Shown one piece after another: positions 55,001 through 63,680 of a DNA stretch of 64,000 nucleotides (the stretch's first letter is position 1; each line of letters opens with the position of its first letter). A model generated the notes under the pieces. It was not told the DNA's origin. It did not search any database and saw only the letters and a list, made by a program, of their open reading frames with translations. Where the stretch lies: assembly GCA_963742105.1 (NCBI GenBank), contig CAVUKN010000007.1:248001-312000 (forward strand), written 5' to 3'. This DNA is from Gp6-AA40 sp963742105. GTDB lineage: Bacteria; Acidobacteriota; Vicinamibacteria; Vicinamibacterales; UBA2999. Made by a program: the position numbers and the translations under genes.

Positions 55001-55938
55001 TACGAGCAGCCGCCGAGCAGCAAGCCGACGGCGTTCCGCGCCAGGCAATTTGCGTCGCTGCAGTTTGCGTCGCCGTCCGATGTCGCCGTCAGCGCCAACG
55101 GCGATCTGTACGTGGCCGACGCGCAGAACGATCGCATCTGCCGCATCGACCGCGCCAACGGGAAGATCATCACGGTCGCGGGTTCGGGGGTTGCCGGCTT
55201 CGACGGCGACATGAAGCAGGCGACGCAGGCGGCGCTGCAGGCGCCGAACGCGGTGGCGGTCGCGCGTAACGGCGATCTCTATCATCGCCGACACCAGCAA
55301 CAACCGTGTTCGCATCGTCGAGCAGGCGACCGGCATCATCCGCACCATTGCCGGCGACGGCATCGGCGGCTCCGGTGCCCTGATCGGCGATGGCGGTCCG
55401 GCCACCCGCGCGCACCTCGATCACCCGACGGACGTGGCGCTGGCACCGAACGGCGACGTGTATATCGCCGACATGGGTCACCACCGCATCCGGATGATCG
55501 ATGCGCGCACCGGCATCATCACCACCGTGGCCGGCGACGGCCTCGACGCGATGCGCGGCGACGGCGGTCCGGCGGTGGCGGCGAGCCTCTCGCGGTCCCG
55601 CCGGCGTGGCGGTCGTGCCGGTGGTCGGTCGCCGCGTGGTGATCTACATCGCCGATTACCGCAACAACCGCGTCCGGATGGTCGGCACCGATGGCCGCAT
55701 CTCCACCGTGCTGGCTCGAGCACTTCGCGTCGCCGTCGCGGCTGGCGATGCGCCCGGCGGCTGGCTCTACGTGGCCAACGACAACGGGGAGGTCACCGCC
55801 GTCAACGTCAACAAGGCGCCGTTGCAGCTGGCCACGGTCCCGACGCCGACCGACCGCCGCCGGAACCGCTCCGCACGGTGCCGCCCGCAGGCGCTCCACG
55901 CCGCGCCAGCGGTAGTCGTGGCCAGGAAGGTCACGTAA
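52097..55938 (+). CDS. Giant GH-A glycosidase / GT2 glycosyltransferase / NHL-repeat fusion, five frameshifts
   Basis: About 1280 residues. (1) A clan GH-A TIM barrel (MAAAGINTVRTYTPP; acid/base in AVGNEVP; nucleophile in LLLAEAG). (2) A GT2 domain (VSVVVCAYNAADTL, DGSRDRTG, DxD as YTDADVR, GCNMAFRRDA, AGDDVDVCWRLQ). (3) A region with about four membrane helices (WWFTSTALMAIGAGTLL, LTLAVSAVAATSAAIFF). (4) At least five NHL beta-propeller blades (VAPNGDLFFAD, VSANGDLYVADAQNDRICRID, ALAPNGDVYIADMGHHRIRMID). Frame slips near 52431, 52700, 54289, 55281 and 55592 each resolve with one base, and no stop separates the domains in the corrected frame. A membrane glycan synthase or transglycosylase; it begins the export cluster. 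Confidence 0.75.
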
Positions 55939-55939
55939 G

Positions 55940-57780
55940 GTGGCCAAGCAGAACTCGCTGGTCGCCTGGACGTGGTCGTGTATGCGCCCCTATCGCGGGA
56001 CGCATCGTGCTGCTGGCGGTGATCGCTGCCACCGAGATCGGCCTCGGCCTGCTGGCTCCGTGGCCGTTGAAGCTGGTGATCGACAACGTGCTCGGCAAAG
56101 AGCCGATGCCGCACGCAGATCGCCGGCATCGCCCGCATGCTGACGGGCGACAGCAAGCCCGAAATGCTGTTCGTCGTCGTCATCGGCGGCCTGCTGCTGC
56201 AGCTCGGTATCGCAGTTGATGTCGACGATCAATACGCAGCTGCAGGTCGATACCGGCCAGCGCATGGTCTATACGCTGCGCGGGCGGCTGCTGGCGCACC
56301 TGCAGGCGCTGACGTTGCGCCATCACATCCTGACGCGAACGGCGGACTCGGTCTACCGTCTCGAGGCCGACGCCTACTGCGTGCACGATCTGGTGATGAG
56401 TGGCGTGTTCCCGCTGGTGACGTCCGTCACGACGCTCGCCGCGATGTTCGTCATCCTGCTGCGCGCTCGATCGCTCGCTGGCACTGCTGTCGCTGACCGT
56501 GATCCCGTTCCTGTACGCCTGTCTGCGCTACTACTCGAAGACGGATGGTCGATCGAGCCGAGCGGGTGAAGGAGCTCGAGTCGAAGCTGGTCGAGCGTCT
56601 CTACGAAATCCTCTCGTCGATCAAGGTCGTGAAAGGGTTCGCGCGCGAGCCGCACGAACTCCAGCGCTTCACCTCGGCCGGTGCCGAGACGATGAGCGCG
56701 CGCCTGCGGTTCACCTGGCAGGAATCGCTGTTCACGCTGGCGGTGACGGCGATCACGCTGACCGGCACCGCGCTGGTGCTGGCCGTCGGCGGGTTGCACG
56801 TGCTGGCTGGCCAGCTGTCGGTTGGCGAACTGTTCGTGGTGACCGCGTACCTGGCGGCAGTCTACGGGCCGCTGTCGTCGATCGCCCATACGACGGGATC
56901 GCTGCAGAATGCGATCGCCAGCGCCCGCCGCGTGCGGGAGATCTTCGCGCAGACGCCGGAGATGCTCGACTCGCCCGACGCAGTCGACGCCACTGCCATC
57001 AAGGGAGACATCCGGTTCGAGAACGTGAGCTTCTCGTATACCGACGACCGGCAGATCCTGCGCGAGATCAGCTTCAGCGCCAGTCCGGGCGAGATGGTCG
57101 CGTTGGTCGGCCTGACCGGCGCGGGCAAGTCGACGCTTGCCAGCCTGATCCCGCGATTCTTCGAACCGACCAGCGGGCGCGTGCTGATCGACGGCGTGGA
57201 CGTGTCGAAGTACCGGCTGCGCTCGCTCCGCGAACGGATTGCCCTGGTGCTGCAGGATGCCATGCTGTTCGGCGGCAGCGTCGCCGACAACATCCGCTAC
57301 GGTCGCCTGGACGCCAGCGACGCGGAAGTGCAGGACGCGGCCAAGGCCGCCCACGCGCACGACTTCATCATGCGCCTGCCGAAAGGCTATGAGACGCCGC
57401 TCGCCGAAGCCGGCGGCAGCCTCTCCGGTGGTGAGCGCCAGCGGCTGGGCATCGCCCGCGCGCTGCTGAAGGACGCGCCGATCCTGATCCTCGACGAGCC
57501 GACCTCTTCGCTCGACGCGCTGTCGGAGGAGGCGGTGTTCGCCGCCCTCGGCCGGCTGCGTCAGGGCCGGACGACGGTTGTCATCGCCCATCGCCTGTCG
57601 ACCATTCGCGACGCCAACCGCATCCTTGTGCTCCACGAAGGGCGGATCGCCGCCCAGGGCACGCATCAGGAACTGCTCGCGTCCAACGAGCTCTACCGCC
57701 GGATGTGTGCTCGCCTCAGCGTCGGCCGATCGCTCGATGAACCGGAGACCGTCGACGATCTGATTCAGGCCATCAGCTGA
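55940..57780 (+). CDS. ABC exporter (fused permease-ATPase), five frameshifts in the first 600 bp
   Basis: About 613 residues, MsbA/lipid-A-exporter type. The membrane domain (IVLLAVIAATEIGLGLLAPWPLKLVID, LFVVVIGGLLLQLGIA, QRMVYTLRGRLLAHLQAL, LYEILSSIKVVKGFARE) is broken by slips near 55994, 56115, 56214, 56467 and 56543; each joins cleanly. The ATPase is intact: Walker A GLTGAGKST, Q-loop VLQDAMLFGG, signature LSGGERQR, Walker B LILDEPTSSLD and H-loop IAHRLS. GTG 55940 starts 1 bp after the giant gene's stop. It probably flips a lipid-linked glycan or exports its product. Confidence 0.86.
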
Positions 57781-57888
57781 TTCGTGAATCGCGAATCGTG
57801 AATCGTGATTCGTGAATGCAGACGCACATCCAGGCCGACCGATTGAATTCACGATTCATCGATTCATCATTCACGATTCACGATTGAA
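57781..57888. repeat. GTGAATCGCGAATCGTGAATCG inverted word repeat
   Basis: GATTCGTGAATCGCGAATCGTG words on the left and GATTCATCGATTCATCATTCACGATTCACG words on the right, around a short spacer. It fills the gap between the ABC exporter and the next glycosyltransferase gene, touching the ATG. A different word from the other repeat families. Confidence 0.78.
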
Positions 57889-57890
57889 CC

Positions 57891-59051
57891 ATGAAAGTTC
57901 TGGTCGCCGGCATCATCGCCCGCTACCCGTTCGGCGGGGTGACCTGGTGCTCGCTGATGTACCTGCTCGGGCTGCGGGCGCTCGGGCACGACGTCCTCTA
58001 CATCGAGGACACCGGCGAATGCATCTACGATCCCGAGCAGAACACCCGCTCTGAAGATCCGTCCTACGGAACCCGCTACATCCACCAGGCGCTGGAACCG
58101 TTCGGCCTCGGCGATCGCTGGAGCTTCGTCAATTACGACGCCTCGTACCACGGCCTCTCCCACGAGCAGGTCAAGGCGTTCTGCGCCGACGCCGAACTGT
58201 TCATCAACCTGTCAGGCGGGTCGTGGTTCTGGCGCGACGAGTACCTGAAGATTCCCCGGAAAGTGTTCATCGACAGCGATCCGGTGTTCACGCAACTGGC
58301 CATTGCCAAGGGTGAAGGCTGGTATGTCGACTTCTTCCGCAGCTTCGATCGTCTGTTTACCTTCGGGGCCAACATCGGCACGCCGGCGAGCGACGTGCCG
58401 GATGGTGGCTTCACCTGGCACAAGACGTGGCAGCCGGTGGTGACGGACCTGTGGCGCACGGACGCACCGCCGGCGGACGAGGCGTTCACGACCGTGATGA
58501 CGTGGAAGATCGAGAGCTTCGCCGACGTGGACGGCAACAAGGACAAGGAGTTCATCAAGTTCATCGACCTGCCGTCCCGCGTCGGGCGGAATCCGCGCAG
58601 CGGTCCCGCCGTGGATGGCCGCGGCATTCGATTCCGCCTCGCCGTCAACGGCCCGCAGACCTTGCTGCGGCAATACGGCTGGGACACGGTGGACGCGATG
58701 GGTGTGTCACGTTCCTTGTGGGACTATCGCGCCTTCATCCAGGGATCGAACGGCGAGTTCGGCGTCGCCAAGAACGCCTACGTGGCCAATCGATCCGGGT
58801 GGTTCAGCGACCGCACCGAGTGCTATCTCGCCGCCGGACGCCCGGCAATCGTGCAGGACACCGGCTGGAGCGCCCATCTGCCGCACGGGACCGGCCTGAT
58901 CCCCTTTTCGACCCCTGAGGAAGCGATCGAGGGCCTGGCCCGCGTTTCGACCGACTGGGCGACGCACTCGCAGCGGGCGTCGGAGATCGCGCGTGAATAC
59001 TTCGATTCGGGCGTGATCCTGCCGCGTCTGATCGACCTCGCCTGCAGATAG
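57891..59051 (+). CDS. GT-B fold glycosyltransferase-like protein with an in-frame repeat insert
   Basis: 386 residues. N-terminal Rossmann half (MKVLVAGIIARYPFGGVTWC, GHDVLYIEDTGECIYD, LFINLSGG) and C-terminal donor half (YVANRSGWFSDRTECYLAAGRP, VQDTGWSAHLPHGTGLIPFSTPEEA). It matches the glycosyltransferase-like group seen in bacterial exopolysaccharide clusters. Residues about 231-244 (VGRNPRSGPAVDGRG, DNA 58581-58622) look like an insertion: the DNA (GGCGGAATCCGCGCAGCGGTCCCGCC) and peptide match the palindromic repeat in uricase (VGRDPRSGP). Function otherwise intact in frame. Substrate unknown. Confidence 0.8.
   Translation: MKVLVAGIIARYPFGGVTWCSLMYLLGLRALGHDVLYIEDTGECIYDPEQNTRSEDPSYGTRYIHQALEPFGLGDRWSFVNYDASYHGLSHEQVKAFCADAELFINLSGGSWFWRDEYLKIPRKVFIDSDPVFTQLAIAKGEGWYVDFFRSFDRLFTFGANIGTPASDVPDGGFTWHKTWQPVVTDLWRTDAPPADEAFTTVMTWKIESFADVDGNKDKEFIKFIDLPSRVGRNPRSGPAVDGRGIRFRLAVNGPQTLLRQYGWDTVDAMGVSRSLWDYRAFIQGSNGEFGVAKNAYVANRSGWFSDRTECYLAAGRPAIVQDTGWSAHLPHGTGLIPFSTPEEAIEGLARVSTDWATHSQRASEIAREYFDSGVILPRLIDLACR
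58581..58622. repeat. Probable single palindromic repeat copy inside a glycosyltransferase gene
   Basis: CGGGCGGAATCCGCGCAGCGGTCCCGCC resembles the reverse complement of the lead-in copy in uricase and the copies at 37743-37815. It is translated in the same frame as in uricase (GRxPRSGP). The match covers about 28 bp with a few differences, so this is likely but not certain. Confidence 0.6.
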
Positions 59052-59061
59052 CATTTGTGCA

Positions 59062-60093
59062 TTGAATCGTCGGACCCTCCGCATCGCCCAGGTCGGACCC
59101 GTCGCCACCTCGATCCCGCCGCCACGTTCGAGCTCGGTCGAGCTGATGACGTCGCTGCTCACGGAGGGGCTGGTCGCGCGCGGCCATGACGTGACGTTGT
59201 TTGCGACCGGCACGTCGCAGACGCAGGCGTCGCTCCACGCCACGTTTCCACGGGGGTACGCGGACGATCCGTCACTCTGGCCGTGGGAGGCGTGCGAGCT
59301 GTTCAACCTCGCGGCCGCCGTCGAGCGCGCGTCCCGCTTCGACATCATCCACTGTCAGGCGATGTACTGGCCGATGGCGCTGCCGTTCAGCCGTCTCTCG
59401 GCGACACCGCTCGTGCAGACGCTTCACCACGCGCCGACCGCACCGGAAGTGGCGCTCTGGTCACGCTATCGCGAGGTTCCGTTCATTGCCATTTCCGGCG
59501 AGCAGGCGCGGCTGTTGGCCGGCCTGAACGTCGTGGGAATCGTCCAGCACGCGATTGACACCGATCGCTTTGCATTCCGGGCCCAACCTGACGACTACCT
59601 GGTGTTCCTTGGCCGCTTCACGGAAGGGAAGGGCGTGCTGCAGGCGATCGAAGTGGCGCGCCGGGTCGGCCTGCGCCTCGTGCTGGCGGCAGCCGAGAAC
59701 GAGTATTACCGTGAGGTGATCGCTCCCCACGTCGACGGCGTCCGCATCGTCTATGCCGGGGAAGTCGATCATGCCGGGAAGGTGGATTTGCTCGGGGGCG
59801 CCCGCGCCCTGTTGTACCCGGTGCAGTCAGGCGAGCCATTCGGACTGGTGCTGGCCGAGGCGATGGCCTGCGGAACGCCGGTGGCGGCGCTCGACCGCGG
59901 CGCCGTCGGCGAAGTCGTCGATCAGGGCGTCACCGGATGTATCTTCGACTCTGTGGATGATCTGGTCGCGGGTCTCGCGGACGTGCTGGCGCTCGATCGT
60001 GCCGTCGTCCGGCGCCGCGCGATCGAGCGCTTCGGCATCGATCGCATGGTGGACGAATACGTGGCGATCTATGAGCGGCTGAGGGCGCACTGA
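59062..60093 (+). CDS. GT4 family glycosyltransferase
   Basis: 343 residues, GT-B fold. N-terminal RIAQVGPVATSIPPPRSSSVE with the glycine-poor acceptor loop, LVARGHDVTLFATGTS, FDIIHCQAMYWPMALPF, LVQTLHHAP; C-terminal YLVFLGRFTEGKGVLQAIE, then the donor-binding EPFGLVLAEAMACGTPVAALDRGAVGEVV (the EX7E motif). Retaining transferase using a nucleotide sugar, part of the glycan cluster. TTG start 10 bp after the previous stop. Confidence 0.92.
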   Translation: MNRRTLRIAQVGPVATSIPPPRSSSVELMTSLLTEGLVARGHDVTLFATGTSQTQASLHATFPRGYADDPSLWPWEACELFNLAAAVERASRFDIIHCQAMYWPMALPFSRLSATPLVQTLHHAPTAPEVALWSRYREVPFIAISGEQARLLAGLNVVGIVQHAIDTDRFAFRAQPDDYLVFLGRFTEGKGVLQAIEVARRVGLRLVLAAAENEYYREVIAPHVDGVRIVYAGEVDHAGKVDLLGGARALLYPVQSGEPFGLVLAEAMACGTPVAALDRGAVGEVVDQGVTGCIFDSVDDLVAGLADVLALDRAVVRRRAIERFGIDRMVDEYVAIYERLRAH

Positions 60094-60094
60094 C

Positions 60095-60880
60095 GTGAAC
60101 ATGCCGAGCTTCACCGGCCGGTCGCTCCTGGCCGTGTTCGCGCATCCCGACGACGAATCGATCGCGTGCGGCGGATTGCTCGCGCTCTGCGCCGATCGTG
60201 GCGTGCGCGTGGCGCTGCTGTGCGCCACGCACGGTGAGAATCGCGGCGGCGTGCGTGACGAGGGCTGGTTCGTGCAGCGTGCGCGGGAACTGGACGAGGC
60301 GGCGCGTATCCTCGGAACGAGCGAGGTCGTCCTGCTCGATTACCGCGACGGCTTTCTGCCCTGGGCTGCTGATCTCTCGGATCGAATCGAGCAGGAAATC
60401 CGCCGGCTGCACCCCGATGCGGTGGTGACGTTCGGAAAGGACGGACTCTACTGGCATCCCGATCACATTGCGATTTGCGAGGCCACGACCGCGGCGGTCG
60501 ACGCCATGGGCGAGGAAGGGCCGGCCTTGTATTACGTGACCATGCCGCCCGGACAGATGCGGCGGGTGTTCGACGAGGCCGACTTCGGCCATGATGCCAG
60601 CGTCTTGTCGCCGCTGCTGGGAGTCGCGAATCCCGATGCATTCGGCGTCGGCGCGGCTCCGCCCACACTGGTGATCGACGTGAGTGCCTGTGCGCAACGC
60701 AAGCTGGCGGCGTTGAAGTGCCACCGCTCGCAGATCGACGGTGGCGCATTCGCGAGCATGTCGGAAGCGGACGCTGCCCGATTCTTCGCCGTCGAGCACT
60801 TCCACCGGCCGCCCGGCTCACGCCTGCGGTCCCGCCAGGCTTTCCTCGATCTCCTGGGAATCGGGTCCGGCGTCAACTGA
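60095..60880 (+). CDS. PIG-L family deacetylase
   Basis: 261 residues. LmbE-like zinc deacetylase: the metal site AHPDDESIACGG near the start, the YRDGFLP segment, WHPDHIAI with the second His-Asp-His site, and the family's C-terminal KCHRSQ. Members remove N-acetyl groups from GlcNAc-linked lipids or mycothiol-type thiols; beside two glycosyltransferases a de-N-acetylation of a glycan is the simplest reading. GTG 60095 is preferred because GAGGG lies about 10 bp before it; ATG 60101 also possible. Confidence 0.92.
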   Translation: MNMPSFTGRSLLAVFAHPDDESIACGGLLALCADRGVRVALLCATHGENRGGVRDEGWFVQRARELDEAARILGTSEVVLLDYRDGFLPWAADLSDRIEQEIRRLHPDAVVTFGKDGLYWHPDHIAICEATTAAVDAMGEEGPALYYVTMPPGQMRRVFDEADFGHDASVLSPLLGVANPDAFGVGAAPPTLVIDVSACAQRKLAALKCHRSQIDGGAFASMSEADAARFFAVEHFHRPPGSRLRSRQAFLDLLGIGSGVN

Positions 60881-60899
60881 AGAGGGATACTCCTTTCGC

Positions 60900-62129
60900 A
60901 TGCGCGTCGACACGCTCGAGATCCTTCGCTGCCCCTTCTGCGGCACCCGCCTGACGATCGTGGAAAACGACGCGCTCCGGCGTGTGGATGATCGGATCGA
61001 GTCGGGCGTGCTTGGCTGTGAGTGCTGTGCGTTCCCGGTCGTGGCGGGCATTCCGGTCCTGATCGCCAGCGACACCGCACGACGCGCCATGCATCTACTT
61101 GAAGCGGGGAAGGGCGACGAGGCCCTGCACGTCCTGCTCGCGCTCGACGGCGACCGTGTCGAACGATTCCGGCGCTTCCTTGCTGACCCGGACGCGATGA
61201 CCTACCGCGAAGGCGTCAGGATCCTCAGCGTCGATGCCGAGGCCGAATACTTCGTGTACCGGTTCTCCGACCCGACGTTTCGCGTCGGTCGCGCCGTCGT
61301 CCAGGTCTGCGGACCGCTGATGGCGCGCGAAGGCCGCTACATCGACCTGTGCGGCGGATCGGGCCACCTGACCCGCTCGATGATCTCGAACGTGGCGCCG
61401 GTACTGGCGGACGTGTTCTTCTGGAAGCTGTGGCTGGCCAGACAGTTCGTCGCGCCACACTGCGAGCCGATCTGCTGCGATGCGAACAGCCCGCTGCCGT
61501 TCGCACGCGCAACGTTCTCGATGGTCGTTCTGTCGGACGCGTTTCCCTATCTGTGGCACAAGCGCCTGGTGACGGACGAGATGATGCGGCTGACTGAACC
61601 CGCCGGGGTCGTGGTGATGCCGCACCTCCACAGTTCGCTTGGATGGAACTACACGGCCGGCATGCCGTTGACCCCGACTGCCTACCACGATTTGTTGGAA
61701 CCGCTGCACCCGCGTCTCTTTCGCGACAGTGCGTTGCTCGACCAGGTGCTTGACGGCTTCGTCGACCTGACCAGCAGTGAGCTACCGGCCGCGCTCGACG
61801 GCGAGCCCGCACTTGTAATCGTCGCGAGTCACGACGATCGGGTGTTTCGCAGGGTTTCATTGCCGGCCGGATTACCTGCGCCGGACACGCTGATCGTGAA
61901 CCCGCTGTATCAGGTGGAGGTGCGCGACGGCCGTTCCGACCTGACGTTGTCGTTCCCGACGCCCGAGTACGCGGATGAATTCGCTGCCGCGAAACGATAT
62001 CTGCCCCAACAGGTGAGCGTTGCCGGCGACGTGACGAGAGGCATCGATCGCGCGACAATCGGCGGGGAGCAGTACGATGATCTCTGCCGCAGGCTCGTGT
62101 TCATTTCCGCGCCGGAACGTTACGTGTGA
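60900..62129 (+). CDS. Trm112-like zinc ribbon fused to a methyltransferase-like protein
   Basis: 409 residues. An N-terminal Trm112-like zinc ribbon (LRCPFCGTRL and LGCECCAFPV, four cysteines) is followed by a helical region and a Rossmann methyltransferase core (YIDLCGGSGHLTRSM, PICCDANSPLPFARATFSMVVLSDAF, MMRLTEPAGVVVMPHLHSS). The SAM motif I is slightly unusual (DLCGGSGH instead of DVGCGxG). C-terminal 120 residues unassigned. Starts 20 bp after the deacetylase gene, probably the last step of the glycan operon. Substrate unknown. Confidence 0.78.
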   Translation: MRVDTLEILRCPFCGTRLTIVENDALRRVDDRIESGVLGCECCAFPVVAGIPVLIASDTARRAMHLLEAGKGDEALHVLLALDGDRVERFRRFLADPDAMTYREGVRILSVDAEAEYFVYRFSDPTFRVGRAVVQVCGPLMAREGRYIDLCGGSGHLTRSMISNVAPVLADVFFWKLWLARQFVAPHCEPICCDANSPLPFARATFSMVVLSDAFPYLWHKRLVTDEMMRLTEPAGVVVMPHLHSSLGWNYTAGMPLTPTAYHDLLEPLHPRLFRDSALLDQVLDGFVDLTSSELPAALDGEPALVIVASHDDRVFRRVSLPAGLPAPDTLIVNPLYQVEVRDGRSDLTLSFPTPEYADEFAAAKRYLPQQVSVAGDVTRGIDRATIGGEQYDDLCRRLVFISAPERYV

Positions 62130-62178
62130 GGCTCGTGCCGAGCGCCGTTCCGGGACACTCGACTGAAGGGCGGGCGCA

Positions 62179-62391
62179 ATGAAGGCTTCGGAACTCGTGA
62201 CGGTCGCAACCTTTCCATCCGTCGCACAGGCGCAGGTGGCGCGGGGCGTGCTCGACGAAGTGGGAATCGAGTCGCTCATCCAGTCCGACAACGCCGGCGG
62301 CATGTACCCGGCGCTCGATGCGGCCGCGCTGCTGGTGCGGTCGCGAAGACGCTCGGCGCAGCAGCGGACGTCACTGAATCGCGGCGACTAA
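62179..62391 (+). CDS. Small DUF2007-like protein
   Basis: 70 residues: ELVTVATFPSVAQAQVARGVLDEVGIESLIQSDNAGGMYPAL, then AALLVRS. The first part is the ferredoxin-like opening of DUF2007 (putative signal-transducing) proteins, whose end normally carries a short helix. The last 15 residues (RRRSAQQRTSLNRGD) do not fit, so a frame slip near 62342 is likely. Its stop lies 9 bp from the stop of the convergent AlgJ-like gene. Confidence 0.6.
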   Translation: MKASELVTVATFPSVAQAQVARGVLDEVGIESLIQSDNAGGMYPALDAAALLVRSRRRSAQQRTSLNRGD

Positions 62392-62399
62392 CGGGAGAG

Positions 62400-63680
62400 C
62401 TAACGCGGCTCGGCGGCGCGGCGGCCGTTCCGCTGCTCCCGGTCACCTCTGTGGTCGTCTGTCCGATGTTCGATCCTTCGTCCTGTGCGTCTCGATGCTT
62501 CCGGCGGCGCATCCGGGACCAGTTCAGGCGACGGCACGAAGTTGTGAGATGCCGTGCCCACCATCTCCTGGATCACGACGTCCGGATGCTCGCGGCGCAC
62601 GAGGTCCGGGATCGAAGTCGTTCTGCCACTGATACAGGATCCGGCTGAAGTGCTCGGACAGGAACGGGATCAGCCGGCTCGCGAACGAGTCGCGGAACAT
62701 CACCGCTCGCAGCCCTGTTCCGGGCGCGCACCTCGGTCACCACTGTTCCGTCTTCACCGTACGGATCCGGATGCTCAGGAAACACGACCACTGACGACCA
62801 TCCTCGTCGGGGCACCAGCCCGGGCATCGTCACCTTCCCGTCGTCCACCAGGCCCAGCATCGTCGTCTTGTCGCCCGACGGCGCCGTGGGCGACGTGATG
62901 AAGTCGCGAGCGTTGCAGCGGCTCGGATGGTCGGAAACCACTGCTGGAGGCGCATCGCGATCTGCTGGTAGCCGATCAGCGCACCGCGGTCGTTCCAGTG
63001 CGTGTCGTAGTGGTGATACAGCAGTTCGTGCGGCTTGGCCTCGAGGATGGCCGGCCGCAGGTCCAGGATCTCGACGGTGGAGTGTGCCCGCATGTAGGCG
63101 AGGAGCTGGTCGGCGCGGTAAGCTGTCGTGAAGCCGGTGCAGCGACGTCGGCATCAGCTCCGGATAGATCATCTGCTTGTCGGGCGCGAGCACGAAGAGG
63201 AAGCGCGTGCCCCGGCTGGCGAGCCAGTCGCGTGTCCGCTCGAGCGTCACGCTGCCACTGCCGCAGCTCTGCCTCGCGTGAAGGGTCTCGGCCTGCACGT
63301 AGTCCTGGATCCCGCCGTCATCTGCATAGAACAGCCAGTCGCCCTTTCCGGCGATGACGGTGTCGGTCGATGACGTATGCAGCCCGTGCCAGAGGACGGC
63401 GGCCTGCAGCCGGATCAGCGCGTTGCGGAACGCGAAGCGATCGTTGAAATAGCGCTGGAAGCGATCCGGCCAGGTGGCCATCGCGTCACGCTGCCACGAC
63501 CACTCCGGGAAATCGGCCAGGCGCCGCATCTCCGCTTCGGACACGCTGTGAACGATCGAGCCCGAGGACGAGGCCTAGCCCGGGTGTCACGATGATCGCC
63601 AGGAACAGCGCGACGAGCGCGACGTCCATGCGGCGGGACCGCGGACGTGAGACGCCGGTGGCTTCGACCTGCGCCTTCAT
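62400..63680 (-). CDS. AlgJ/AlgX-like SGNH-type acetyltransferase, several frameshifts
   Basis: About 425 residues. An N-terminal membrane anchor (MDVALVALFLAIIVTPGLGLVLG), then EMRRLADFPEW, WPDRFQRYFNDRFAFRNALI, GKGDWLFYADDG, RFLFVLAPDKQMIYPELMP, YHHYDTHWNDRGALI (catalytic Asp-His), later MFRDSFASRLIPFLSEHF (nucleophile Ser) and DVVIQEMVGTASHNFVP at the C-terminus. This is the AlgJ/AlgX group that O-acetylates secreted polysaccharides with AlgI. The frame slips near 63553, 63130, 62915, 62720 and 62600. TGATG overlap with the upstream AlgI-like gene. Confidence 0.78.
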
